Assembly (NCBI RefSeq): GCF_030403745.1
Contig: NZ_JAQMWP010000006.1
Span: 62,001-126,000 of the forward strand
From: Streptomyces sp. S.PB5
GTDB taxonomy: Bacteria > Actinomycetota > Actinomycetes > Streptomycetales > Streptomycetaceae
Reading direction: 5' to 3'
Length of the DNA stretch: 64,000 nt
The translations under genes were made by a program, and so were the position numbers. Positions 7,662 to 16,845 of the stretch are shown here, one piece after another (position 1 is the first letter of the stretch; every line of letters starts with the position of its first letter). Under the pieces are notes generated by a model. The model made no database searches, was not told the DNA's origin, and saw only the letters and a list, made by a program, of their open reading frames with translations.

Positions 7662-8363
7662 CTACTGGGCGAGCTGCGGATACAGCGCGGCCAGGTCCCC
7701 GGCCAGGCCCGCCTTGACCTGCCGTGAGATGTCGTCGGCGAGGACCTCGTGCGCACCCGACTCGACCCCGTCGAGGGCGAGGGAGGCGACGTCGCGCGGG
7801 TCGGACTTGAGCCCGTCGACGCCCGAGGCCAGGTCTGTGTCCACGTAGCCGACGTGCAGTCCGGTCACCGCGATGCCGCGCGGCTTCAGTTCCAGGCGCA
7901 GGGAGTTGGTCTGCGACCACAGGGCGGCCTTGGAGGCGCTGTAGGAGCCGCCGAGCGCGAGCCAGGACAGCACGGAGTGCACGTTGAGGAGGTGGCCGCC
8001 GCCGTTGCGCTCGATGACCGGCGCGAAGGCTCGGGTGACCAGGAGCGGGCCGTAGAAGTTGGTCTCGAACTCCCGGCGTATGTCGTCGACCGGGGAGTCG
8101 AGGAAGGACGCGGCGACCGAGGCACCGGCGTTGTTGATCAGCACGGTCACGTCCTGTGCCTGTGCGGCGGCGGCCGCCACGGAAGCCGGGTCGGTGACCT
8201 CCAGCGCCACCGGGACCGCGTCCGGGTGCGTCACGGTGCGCGGGTCGCGGGCCGTGGCGTAGACCTTGCCGGCACCGCGCGCGTACAGCTCTTCCACCAG
8301 TGCCTTGCCGATGCCGCGGCTGCCGCCGGTGACGAAGACGTTGGCGCCCTTCAGAACGGTCAT
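7662..8363 (-). CDS. Short-chain dehydrogenase/reductase (SDR)
   Basis: A 233-residue classical SDR. The Rossmann glycine motif TGGSRGIG is at 12-19, NNAG at 77-80, a catalytic Ser near 130, and YSASK at 141-145 (Tyr141, Lys145). It should oxidise or reduce an alcohol or carbonyl with NAD(P)(H); the substrate is unknown. The ATG at 8363 is preferred; the frame continues further up but the family starts here. Two copies of aaaccgatcggttt lie 21-60 nt upstream, the same palindrome found before the TetR gene at 6762, so expression is probably derepressed by that regulator's ligand. Confidence 0.93.
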   Translation of the reverse strand: MTVLKGANVFVTGGSRGIGKALVEELYARGAGKVYATARDPRTVTHPDAVPVALEVTDPASVAAAAAQAQDVTVLINNAGASVAASFLDSPVDDIRREFETNFYGPLLVTRAFAPVIERNGGGHLLNVHSVLSWLALGGSYSASKAALWSQTNSLRLELKPRGIAVTGLHVGYVDTDLASGVDGLKSDPRDVASLALDGVESGAHEVLADDISRQVKAGLAGDLAALYPQLAQ

Positions 8364-8383
8364 GACTCTCTCCCGGGGAATGA

Positions 8384-8422
8384 GAAACCGATCGGTTTCC
8401 AGAAGAGTAAACCGATCGGTTT
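8384..8422. promoter_or_regulatory. Two TetR operator palindromes before the SDR gene
   Basis: gaaaccgatcggtttc (16 bp) at 8384-8399 and aaaccgatcggttt (14 bp) at 8409-8422, with centres 24 bp apart, just over two helical turns. They match the site before the TetR gene. Confidence 0.88.
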
Positions 8423-8523
8423 CCCAACGCAAGCTCAAGCGCCGGCCCAAAGAGTCCCGGAGTCTGTTTCTGCCGGGATCCGGCAAGGAACTGGCGCGCC
8501 GAGTGCACGTCAATGACCTGTCA

Positions 8524-9066
8524 ATGCCGCGTAAAGAACGTGCGGTGCTGTTGTCGGGGCTGGCCGCCCGGACCGTGTTGTCCACCTCCCTGCTCTTCCT
8601 GGTCGGTGGCGCGCTCGTCAGCGACGGGTTCCTCGGACTGATCCACATCACCCCGGACAGCGAGATCGTGTCCGTGACCGCCGATCGCGCCCTGTTCGCG
8701 GTGCTGTTCACCGACGGCATGCACGTCTCCTTCGCCGAGCTGCGCGCCAACTGGCGCAACCCGGCCCGGGCGCTCGGGCTCGGCATGCCGCTCGCGGTCG
8801 TCGACGAGAAGCACGCCGACCGGCTGTGCGAGGCACTGGCCGGTCGCCGGGTCGGTGACTGCCTCTCCAGCAAGGCCGAGCCGCCGCCGGTCGCGGACCC
8901 CGACGACACCGCGCTGGAGGTGGCCGCGCTGATGGCCCAGGTGCGTAGTCCCGTCGTCGCGGTGGCGGAGAAGGCGGGGGGCCGGACGCGTCTTCTCGGG
9001 GTGATCACCGCCTCGCATCTGCTGCATGAGCTGCTGGGGGTGGCGGGGACCGCGCGCGGGGACTGA
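8524..9066 (+). pseudogene. In-frame chimera: antiporter N-terminus joined to a CBS C-terminus
   Basis: About 180 residues. The first 75 (LSGLAARTVLSTSLLFLVGGALVSDGFLG, then DRALFAVLFTDGMHVSFAELRANWR, then ALGLGMPL) match the start of a CPA1-type sodium/proton antiporter. From AVVDEKHADRLCEALAGRRVGDCLS onward it matches the end of a CBS-domain protein, including DTALEVAALMAQVRSPVVAV and LLGVITASHLLHELLG. An antiporter normally has ten or more membrane helices; only about two remain. The fusion probably arose by a deletion joining two genes. The reading frame survived, so a short membrane-anchored CBS protein could still be made. Confidence 0.75.
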
Positions 9067-9086
9067 CATGGGGCTCCGCACCGGTC

Positions 9087-12000
9087 TCAACGGCCCGGCA
9101 TCGGGCGACCGGCTGCGCTGGTGATCGCCGATTCCACGGCCGCGAGCCGGTCGCCGAGCAGGCCGAGGGCGGCGACCGCGCGGGTGAGGGGGTCGTCGTC
9201 CGGGCCGCCGAGGGTCCGGGTGCGGACGTGGGCCGCCTTCACCTCGCTCCAGCGACGGGCCTGTTCGGGGGTGAGCGTGCCGCGCAGCTCGGCCAGTTTC
9301 AGCAGGTCGGCCTCGGCGCCGGTGGCGAGGGTCTGGGCCTCGGACCGGTAGTGGTCGTCGATCAGTGCGGCCAGCTCGGTGTCGTTCAGGACGGGCCGGA
9401 TGCGCTGGGCGAGTCTGTTCATGGTGCGGTAGGAACCCTGGAGCCGGAAGGGCGGCTCGGTGCGGGTGGCCTCGGACTGGGCGGCGGAGGCGATGTAGGC
9501 GGCGTTGACCGCCAGGACCGTCTCGCGGGCGGTGAGCAGATGGCGCAGGACGGCCAGGATCCGCTCCAGTTCGGCGCGGGCGTAGGGGTGCGTCAGGCGG
9601 TCGGCGCGGGCGGCCGGGTCGCCGGCGGCGAGACGGACGAGCAGGTCGAGGTCGGTGCGGTCGCGCCCGGCGAGCGGGGCGAGGACCGGGTTGGCGGTGA
9701 GCGCGTTCTCGATGAAGCTGAGCGCGAAGGAGTCCTCCTTGCCGGTCAGGACGTCGCCGAGGTTCCACACGTCGGCGCGGTTGGCCAGCATGTCGGGCAC
9801 GCGGAACCGGCCGCCGGACTCGGTGTAGGGGTTGCCGGCCATGCACACGGCGAAGCGCTTGCCGCGCAGGTCGTAGGTGCGCGGTGTGCCGTTCCGTACG
9901 CCCTCGATGCGGCGGGTGGCGTCGCACAGCGGGATGAACTTCTGCAGCAGCTCCGGCGAGGTGTGCTGGATGTCGTCCAGGTACAGGAGGGTGTTGTTGC
10001 CTGCCTCCAGCGCGAAGTTGATCTTCTCGATCTCCTGGCGGGCGGTGGCGTTCGGGGCCTCGGCCGGGTCGAGCGAGGTGACGGCGTGGCCCAGCGCCGG
10101 GCCGTCGACCTTGACCAGGATCAGCCCGAGGCGGTCGGCGACGTACTCCATCAGCGTCGTCTTGCCGTAGCCGGGCGGGGAGATGAGCAGGAGCAGGCCG
10201 CCGGTGTCGGTGCGCTTCGTCTCGCCGGTGGTGCCGAGCTGCTTGGCGAGGCTGTCGCCGATCATCGGGAGGTACACCTCGTCGATGAGGCGGCCGCGGA
10301 CGAACGCCGACATGGTCCGGGGCCGGAGCTCGTCCAGGCGGAGCCGGGCGCGCTCGGCGGCGACCACCTCGGTACGGCGGCGCTGGTAGGCACGGTGGGC
10401 GGGGACCTCGTGCGTGCGGAACTCCCTTGTGCGGGCGAGGAATTCGTCGATCCGCAGGGACAGCGCCCGGTCGGTGATGCGCGGGTGGACACCGAGCAGC
10501 CCGTCGACCGTCCCGGTCAGCGGTGCTTCGGAGTCGTAGCGCGGCAGCTCGGGGCAGAGCTCGGCGGCCACCGCCTCGGCCAGGTCGCCCGCCGGGACGT
10601 CGGTGCCGGTCGAGGCGGTGTACGAGGTGAGCCACGCCTCGACGAGCTGGCGCCGGGCGGCCGGCTCACCGAGGGCGGCGAGGTCGTCGTCGTACGCCGA
10701 AGTGCCCACGGTGCGGCGGAACTTGTCGAGGAGGGTGCGCGCGGCGGCGCTGATGACGAAGCCGTCGGGGCCGCTGGTCAGTTCCTCGAAGAGGTATCCG
10801 GCGGCGGCGCCCGCCACCTCGCCTCCGATGGCCTGCGCCAGCTCCCGCCGCAGGTCGTCGATGGCGGGTGCGAGGCCGAAGGTGTCGCGGGCGCGGGCCA
10901 GCGACACCGCGCGGCGCTGCCAGTCGCGGCGCGCGTCGGCGGTCGTGCCGTACGTCCAGAAGAGCTGGGCGGCCGCGCGGGCGGCGGGTTCGTGGCGGAG
11001 CAGCCCCGCGCCCTCGTACAGGCGCAGGGCCGTCGTGAGGATCAGCGCCGCGTCGTGGTCGTGGACGCCGCGCTCGTAGCCCTCGTCGTACGCCGACTCC
11101 GCCGCCTGCCGCACCAGGGCGGGCAGGTCGGTGTCGGCGAGCGCGGCCGGGCCGCGTTCGTCCAGGAGCCGGGCGGCGAGGTGTTCGGCGCGGTAGACCT
11201 GCGGGGACTCCGACGGCAGGGGGCGGTCCCAGTACGGGCGGCTCGCCGCGAAGGCGGGGTCGGTGACCGGCGAGCGGTAGTCGGTGCCGGTCAGGGCGAA
11301 GGCCAGGCCGTCGCCGTGCGGGACCAGCGTCAGGTCGAGGGGCTGGGTGTTGACGGCGAAGCGATGGGCGCCGAGACGGAGGGTGCGGCCGCCGTCGGCG
11401 TAGAGGTCGATGCGGTCGCGCAGGGCGCGCAGGGCCTCCTGGCGGGCGGACTTCAGACGGCCGTCGAGCTCCTCCGCCCTGACCTGGTCGCCGAGTTCGC
11501 GCAGCTCGTCGGCGATGCGGGCGACCTTCGCGGGCATCGGGTCGGAGGTGAAGTAGGTGGCGACGGCGTCCGCGTCGGGGAGCACGGCCGCCCGGCGGGT
11601 GACGGTCCGCAGCACCCGGGCGGCCGAGTCGGCGAGGCGTTCGGCGCGGCGGGCGCGGGCGTCGGCGAGGGTCTGCTTGCGGGCGGAGAAGGTCTCGTGG
11701 ATCTCGTCGCGCTGGTCGGCGAGCCGGCCGAGGAAGTCGTCGGACTCGGCGAACCGGGACTCCAGGTTCTCCACCTGGACGAGCAGACGGGCGAGTTGCT
11801 CGTCGCAGGCGTCCACGGTGTCGGCCGCCGCGAGGGCGCCGGTGACGGACTGGCCGAGCAGGGCGAACTCGGCGGCGAACGCGGCCCGTCCCTCGGTGTC
11901 GAGGAGGGTGCGGCGGCGGCCTTCGAGGGTGGCGCGGGCGCGGTTGACGCCGCCGAGGACGTCGGCGATGCGGGCCAGGATGCCGGTGCGGACGGTGGCG

Positions 12001-13940
12001 TCGGCGATGTCGAGTCCGGCGACGACCTCGGTCACCGTGCGCAGCCCGTCGGCGAGTTCGTCCAGCCGGGCCGTGAGCGGGGCGGCCTCGGCGACGGTGG
12101 CGATGGCCTCGGCGTCGGCGACGAGCCGCTCGATGTCGGCCCTGTGGTCGGCGAAGGCGTCCTCGCGGGCGAGGTGCGCGCCGGCCCGCCGGCCGGAGGA
12201 GGCCAGGTCGGCCTCGACCTCGGCGACCAGTGCGTCGATGCGGGCGCTGTCCGCGTACCGCAGGTCCTTCAGGGTCAGCACGTGGCCCTGGGCGTGACGG
12301 AGTTCGGTCAGGCCGGTGACCCAGGCGGCGGCGCTGCGGGGTGCCTCGCCACGCAGCCGCCGTACCACCGAGGCGACCCGCGCCGCCGCCTCCGTGAGCG
12401 CGTCGGCGGCCTGGCGGGTGAGGGCCTGGACGGTCTCGAACTCGGCCAGCACCTGTTCGGCGGTGACCCGGACCTGCGTCAACGGCGTGCGCAGATCGCC
12501 GAGTTCGGGCTCGCCCAGCCAGTGGTAGGAGTCGGCGGTCCGGACACAGGCGGCGGCCAGCACCTCGTACACCTCGCTCGTCGGGGTCGTCTCGGCGACC
12601 GCGCGGGTGAGGGACAGACAGTCGGAGATGCCGCGCACGAGGTCGGTGTTGCCGACGCGGGCCAGCGGGCCGGTGCCGGCCGGGCGGGTGGCGGCGTGGG
12701 TGTCGGAGACGTACGGGGAGTTCCACAGCTGAACGGGGTGCACACGCTGCGGCTCGTGGCCGTCGGCCCGCAGCACGGTGAGCGTGCCGTCGTCGAAGAG
12801 GGCCCAGCCGTGGCACGAGAGCGGGGTGGCGACCTCCTTGCGGATCATGTTGTAGGGCAGCAGCAGACTGCGTCCCGCCACGCGCGCGTGGAAGGCGTAC
12901 AGGACGTCCTCGCCGTTCGGTGAGCGCACCTCGCGCTCGAACTCCAGGTCGGAGGTGTCGAGTTCATACGTCTTGTGGGCGCCGGTGGCCAGGCAGTAGC
13001 CGCCGGGGAAGACGATGCCCTGGTCCTCGGGCAGTCGGCGGCAGGCCCGGCCGATGCCGTCGAGGCGGACGACGGTCCTGGTGAGGGTGTTGAACACCAG
13101 GTGGCGGTCGGTGTCCTCGTTGTAGGGGCGGATGCGCAGCAGGATCAGCACGCCCACGCGCGCGTACGCGATGTCCGCGTCGGCGAGGGACTGCAGCGGC
13201 TCGGCGACCGGTTCGGCGTAAATGCCCTCGCCGGACCCGGTGTCGTTCTCGGCCTTGACCGTGAGGGTGCCGCCGACGGTCTCGACGAAGACCTCGTCCT
13301 CGATGGAGACGTGCGGATGGCGGCCGAGGACGTGGTCCTCACGGGTGGCCGGGGTCCACTCGAAGTCGTGTGAGGCCGGGAAGACGTGGTCGCGGTCGCC
13401 GCGCGCGTCGAGGAAGGCCGCCGAGCCGTCGTCGGTGACCGCCCAGCGCAGGACACGGATGTCGCTGGGCTTCTCGCCGGTCTGGAAGACGGCCAGCACC
13501 TTGCCTTCGACGCGGCGGAGTTGGAGGAGGTGGGCCTGGCGGTAGTAGCGGTAGAGGACGGTGAACTCGCGGACGAAGGCGGGGTCGTCGAGGAGGCCGG
13601 GCACGGCGTCGTCGGGCAGTCGGTTCAGCTCGCGGTCGTGCAGGGCGAAGACGTCACCGACGGTCGTCTCCGGCTTCAGGCCCAGGAACACGTTGTGGCC
13701 GAAGAGCAGGGTGTCGCCGACGGCGACGATGTCGCGGGGCACGCAGGCGTGCTCGGTGCGCAGCCGCTCGGTGCCGGCCAGTTCGAGCCGCAGCGCGCCG
13801 AACTCCTCGGCCCGGCGGGCGTTGAGCGCCTCGGCACGGCGGGCGAGCTCGGCGGCCTGCGCCGTGAGGCGGTCGCGGAGCACCTCGTAGGTGCCGGTGT
13901 CGAGCGCTTCGTGCGTGTGGGTGGCCGGGCCGGTGGTCAT
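9087..13940 (-). CDS. Giant AAA+ ATPase, DUF3686 / 'DNA repair ATPase' type
   Basis: A 1617-residue protein. The N-terminal half includes coiled-coil-rich stretches and conserved blocks (LLFGHNVFLGLKPETTVGDVF; LLLRIRPYNEDTDRHLVFNTL; FPGGYCLATGAHKTYE). The C-terminal AAA+ domain has Walker A SPPGYGKT at about 1254-1261, Walker B LLYLDD at 1318-1323, and FRLQGSYRTMNRLAQRI near 1500. This matches the family annotated as DNA repair ATPase (DUF3686), found in many bacteria next to a flotillin and a small membrane protein. That arrangement is seen here (14022-16604), so it probably works at the membrane with the flotillin as a remodelling or unfolding motor. The DNA-repair label is historical and not supported by context. 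The ATG at 13940 follows a gaggg-type site. Confidence 0.85.
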   Translation of the reverse strand: MTTGPATHTHEALDTGTYEVLRDRLTAQAAELARRAEALNARRAEEFGALRLELAGTERLRTEHACVPRDIVAVGDTLLFGHNVFLGLKPETTVGDVFALHDRELNRLPDDAVPGLLDDPAFVREFTVLYRYYRQAHLLQLRRVEGKVLAVFQTGEKPSDIRVLRWAVTDDGSAAFLDARGDRDHVFPASHDFEWTPATREDHVLGRHPHVSIEDEVFVETVGGTLTVKAENDTGSGEGIYAEPVAEPLQSLADADIAYARVGVLILLRIRPYNEDTDRHLVFNTLTRTVVRLDGIGRACRRLPEDQGIVFPGGYCLATGAHKTYELDTSDLEFEREVRSPNGEDVLYAFHARVAGRSLLLPYNMIRKEVATPLSCHGWALFDDGTLTVLRADGHEPQRVHPVQLWNSPYVSDTHAATRPAGTGPLARVGNTDLVRGISDCLSLTRAVAETTPTSEVYEVLAAACVRTADSYHWLGEPELGDLRTPLTQVRVTAEQVLAEFETVQALTRQAADALTEAAARVASVVRRLRGEAPRSAAAWVTGLTELRHAQGHVLTLKDLRYADSARIDALVAEVEADLASSGRRAGAHLAREDAFADHRADIERLVADAEAIATVAEAAPLTARLDELADGLRTVTEVVAGLDIADATVRTGILARIADVLGGVNRARATLEGRRRTLLDTEGRAAFAAEFALLGQSVTGALAAADTVDACDEQLARLLVQVENLESRFAESDDFLGRLADQRDEIHETFSARKQTLADARARRAERLADSAARVLRTVTRRAAVLPDADAVATYFTSDPMPAKVARIADELRELGDQVRAEELDGRLKSARQEALRALRDRIDLYADGGRTLRLGAHRFAVNTQPLDLTLVPHGDGLAFALTGTDYRSPVTDPAFAASRPYWDRPLPSESPQVYRAEHLAARLLDERGPAALADTDLPALVRQAAESAYDEGYERGVHDHDAALILTTALRLYEGAGLLRHEPAARAAAQLFWTYGTTADARRDWQRRAVSLARARDTFGLAPAIDDLRRELAQAIGGEVAGAAAGYLFEELTSGPDGFVISAAARTLLDKFRRTVGTSAYDDDLAALGEPAARRQLVEAWLTSYTASTGTDVPAGDLAEAVAAELCPELPRYDSEAPLTGTVDGLLGVHPRITDRALSLRIDEFLARTREFRTHEVPAHRAYQRRRTEVVAAERARLRLDELRPRTMSAFVRGRLIDEVYLPMIGDSLAKQLGTTGETKRTDTGGLLLLISPPGYGKTTLMEYVADRLGLILVKVDGPALGHAVTSLDPAEAPNATARQEIEKINFALEAGNNTLLYLDDIQHTSPELLQKFIPLCDATRRIEGVRNGTPRTYDLRGKRFAVCMAGNPYTESGGRFRVPDMLANRADVWNLGDVLTGKEDSFALSFIENALTANPVLAPLAGRDRTDLDLLVRLAAGDPAARADRLTHPYARAELERILAVLRHLLTARETVLAVNAAYIASAAQSEATRTEPPFRLQGSYRTMNRLAQRIRPVLNDTELAALIDDHYRSEAQTLATGAEADLLKLAELRGTLTPEQARRWSEVKAAHVRTRTLGGPDDDPLTRAVAALGLLGDRLAAVESAITSAAGRPMPGR

Positions 13941-14021
13941 GGGGTCCCTCTCAGGAAGTCGGTGGGAAACGCGGGCCGGAGCTGCCGTCCCCTCGTGCGG
14001 CAGCTCCGGACCACGGGCCTG

Positions 14022-16088
14022 TCAGCTCCCGGCACTGCCGTTCAGGGCGGTCGGCGAGGCGTCGGCGACGCCCAACTCGCCTGCCGCGTCCAGCAGTTGC
14101 TGGAGCCGTCCGGCGTTCGCGCCGTCCTTCTTCATCAGCTTCATCAGCAGCGCGGAGACGGTCAGGTTCTGCACGTCGGCCGTGGACACCGAGCCCAGGA
14201 CGCGCCCGAGGTCGTCGGTGAAGCTCGACGTGCCGTCCAGCCAGGGCTTCGCCAGCGCCTGCGCGGTCTCGGAGTGCTGGACGAACCCGTCGACGCCCTT
14301 GCCGAGCGCGATCGACCCGACCAGCCGGTCGAAGAACACCGACTCGCCGCCGACGATGTCGATGTCGGCGTTCTCCAGCCCGGTGGCCAGCACCGTGGCC
14401 TGCGCCTCCGCCACCTGCCGCTGCACCTCCAGACCCGCGAGCCGCACCTCCTTGTCCGCCTGGATCCGCAGCCGGTACTCCTCGTGACCGCGCGAGGCGT
14501 CGTCGAGCGCGGCCATCGCCGCCGCCTTCTCGGTGAGCCCGGCAGCCTCCGCCTTCAGCTTCTCGCCGATGCCCTCCGCCTCGGCGAGGGCCTGCGCCTT
14601 GCTGCCCTCCGCCGCGGCGAGCGCCTTCGCCCGGGCGCCCTCCGCCTCGGCCCGCATCCGCGCCTGGGTCGCCTCGGCCTCGGCACGGCCGGCCTTCTCG
14701 ATGACCTCCGCCTCCTTGTCCCGGACCTGGACGGCGGCCAGCCCCTCGGCGGCGGCCTCCGCCTGGACGCCCTCGGCGAGCCGCAGCTTGGCCCGGGCGT
14801 CGAGGTCGGCGGTCTTCAACCGGGCGTCGGCCAGGGTGAGTTCCTCGGCGGCGCGGTGGGTCGCGGCCTGCTCGGCGGCCTCGGCGGCCTTGATGTCCTT
14901 GACCAGCTGCTCCTGCGCCTCGGCCTCGGCGGCGATGACGACCGCCTGCCGCTGCCGCTCCGCCTCCTCCACGGCCCGCAGGGTCTTGACGGCCTCCTCC
15001 TGCTCGGCGACCGTACGGTCCACCGCGACCCGCTCCCGGATGACCTCGGCGATCTCCCGCCTCTCCGCCTCGACCTCCTTCTGCGCGGCGATCTGCGTCA
15101 GCTGGGTCTCCCGCTCCCGGGCGATGACCTCGAGCTGCCGGTCCTTCTCGACACGCTCGTTCTCGACGGCGACGACCCGCTCGCGGTTCTTCGCCGCTAC
15201 GGCGATTTCCCGGGCCTGGTTCTCGCGCTGGATGCCGAGCTGTTCCTCGGTCCTGAGGAACGCGCCCTGCGCCCGCAGCCGCTCCTCCTCCACCACCCGC
15301 GCGGTCTCCGCCTCCTCACGGGCCCGCACGGTGTCGATCTCCCGCTTCTGCTTGATCTCGGCGTCGGCCTGGCGGCGCTGAAGCTCCAGGATGGCCTCCC
15401 GGGCGTCGACGTTCTGCCGGGTGATCTCCTTCTCCTCGGTGCGCTGGGCCTCGTTGGTGCGGACGTGCTCCACGGCCGTCAGCTCGGTGATCTTGCGGAT
15501 GCCCTGGGCGTCGAGGACGTTGGCCGGGTCGAGCTGGGTGAGCGGCGTCTGCTCCAGGTAGTCGATCGCCGCGTCCTCCAGGTGGTAGCCGTTGAGGTCG
15601 ACGCCGATGACCTCGATGATCCGGTACCGCAGCTCCTCGCGCTTGGTGTAGAGGTCGGTGAAGTCCAGCTGCTTGCCGACGGTCTTCAGCGCCTCGGAGA
15701 ACTTCGCGTGGAAGAGCTCCTGGAGGGTGTTCTGGTCGCTGGCCCGCGCGGTGCCGACGGCCTGGGCGACCTTGACGACGTCCTCGACGGTCTTGTTGAC
15801 CTTCACGAAGAACGAGATCCGGATGTCCGCGCGGATGTTGTCCTTGCAGATCAGCCCGTCCTTGCCGGCCCGCGTGATCTCGATGGCCTTCACCGAGATG
15901 TCCATCACCTCGGCCTTGTGCAGCACGGGCAGCACGACCTGCCCGGTGAAGGTCACGTCGACCTTGCGCAGCTTGGAGACGATCAGCGCCTTGCCCTGCT
16001 CGACCTTGCGGAACAGCCGGGAGACGACGAAGAGGGCGAGCAGGCAGACGGCGATGAGCACGCCGATGCCCAGGGTCATGGCATTCAT
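14022..16088 (-). CDS. Flotillin/SPFH-domain protein, YqiK type
   Basis: A 688-residue membrane scaffold protein. One N-terminal transmembrane helix (about residues 6-25), an SPFH/Band-7 domain at about 30-200 (KVEQGKALIVSKLRKVDVTFTGQVVLPVL), then a very long Ala/Glu/Arg coiled coil (about 210-560) and a C-terminal domain of about 120 residues after GGESVFFDRLVGSI. Flotillins assemble into large cage- or raft-like membrane domains. The stop is 81 nt before the AAA+ ATPase start, consistent with one operon with 9087-13940 and 16191-16604. The ATG at 16088 has gaaggac upstream. Confidence 0.93.
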   Translation of the reverse strand: MNAMTLGIGVLIAVCLLALFVVSRLFRKVEQGKALIVSKLRKVDVTFTGQVVLPVLHKAEVMDISVKAIEITRAGKDGLICKDNIRADIRISFFVKVNKTVEDVVKVAQAVGTARASDQNTLQELFHAKFSEALKTVGKQLDFTDLYTKREELRYRIIEVIGVDLNGYHLEDAAIDYLEQTPLTQLDPANVLDAQGIRKITELTAVEHVRTNEAQRTEEKEITRQNVDAREAILELQRRQADAEIKQKREIDTVRAREEAETARVVEEERLRAQGAFLRTEEQLGIQRENQAREIAVAAKNRERVVAVENERVEKDRQLEVIARERETQLTQIAAQKEVEAERREIAEVIRERVAVDRTVAEQEEAVKTLRAVEEAERQRQAVVIAAEAEAQEQLVKDIKAAEAAEQAATHRAAEELTLADARLKTADLDARAKLRLAEGVQAEAAAEGLAAVQVRDKEAEVIEKAGRAEAEATQARMRAEAEGARAKALAAAEGSKAQALAEAEGIGEKLKAEAAGLTEKAAAMAALDDASRGHEEYRLRIQADKEVRLAGLEVQRQVAEAQATVLATGLENADIDIVGGESVFFDRLVGSIALGKGVDGFVQHSETAQALAKPWLDGTSSFTDDLGRVLGSVSTADVQNLTVSALLMKLMKKDGANAGRLQQLLDAAGELGVADASPTALNGSAGS

Positions 16089-16190
16089 GGCATACGTCCT
16101 TCAGGCATGAGGAGGTCGAGGGAGTGGCGAAGACGGTCCGGGAGACGGCGGTCCGCGAGAGGGCCGTCCGGGGCTCAGGCGGGCCGGGGC

Positions 16191-16604
16191 TCAGACGGGC
16201 CGGTTCCGGGCCGTGCCGCCGCCGGGGCCGGGGCCGGGTTCGTCGGGGAAGAGCCGGTGCAGCGGCCGGACGAACAGACACGTCAGCCACCAGGCGGCGA
16301 GGAGTCCGGCCACCGGCACCACCAGCCGCAGCATCCCGGCCGCGGGACCGGTCGGTGCGAGGGCCGCGAGCGTCAGGGCCGCGCCGACGCCCAGGAGCCA
16401 GGAGAGTGCCGCCAGCAGGGAGAGCGCGACCGCGACCGGCACACCGCCCATTCCCAGGGCGCCGAGATCGATGTCCGTGTCGAAGCTGTCCACCGTCGCG
16501 GCACCGGAGACGACCAGCAGCCAGAAGACGGCGACCACGACCAGGGCGGCGGTGCACACGAGGACGGGAAAGCCGGTGGCGGCCTCGACAAGTGCCGTCC
16601 GCAT
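16191..16604 (-). CDS. Small membrane protein, probable YqiJ-like partner of the flotillin
   Basis: A 137-residue protein with about three to four hydrophobic segments (PVLVCTAALVVVAVFWLLVV; VPVAVALSLLAALSWLLGV; LRLVVPVAGLLAAWWLTC). The segment order and the spacing FPVLV...FWLLVVSGAATVDSFD resemble the membrane half of YqiJ proteins, which in other bacteria are encoded next to the flotillin YqiK. The soluble OB-fold domain of full YqiJ/NfeD proteins is missing here, so it is a minimal version. It is the first gene of the three-gene minus-strand operon; ggaaggggg precedes the ATG at 16604. Confidence 0.7.
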   Translation of the reverse strand: MRTALVEAATGFPVLVCTAALVVVAVFWLLVVSGAATVDSFDTDIDLGALGMGGVPVAVALSLLAALSWLLGVGAALTLAALAPTGPAAGMLRLVVPVAGLLAAWWLTCLFVRPLHRLFPDEPGPGPGGGTARNRPV

Positions 16605-16845
16605 CTTCCGACCCCCTTCCCGCCGATCCCCGGCACCCCTGGACGCTTCTCGGCTCGCTCTCGGTTCCGGTGCCTGCACCTGCCGGTGCCCGGCACCGGA
16701 ACCGTCCGCAGTGCTCCCCGCACGGCATGATGCCCGTTGGGCACAGGGCCGCGCATTGCCGGTTCCCGGCAGTGTTGATTAGGGTCTGCATGCCGGTGAG
16801 CCGCTAAGAAACCGTCACCGGGGCATCAAGATCGCGGGGGACGGC

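Noticed and set aside
9228..12923. Very long open frame on the plus strand opposite the giant ATPase
   Set aside because: Its Val/Gly/Ala-rich translation has no domain and follows from the codon bias of the real minus-strand gene, which has clear Walker motifs.
13386..16730. Long plus-strand open frame across the flotillin
   Set aside because: Leu/Gly/Asp-rich shadow of the coiled-coil gene on the other strand.
16605..16845. A riboswitch or structured leader between the membrane protein and PucR gene
   Set aside because: Only short inverted repeats; could be operators. No known riboswitch core recognised.
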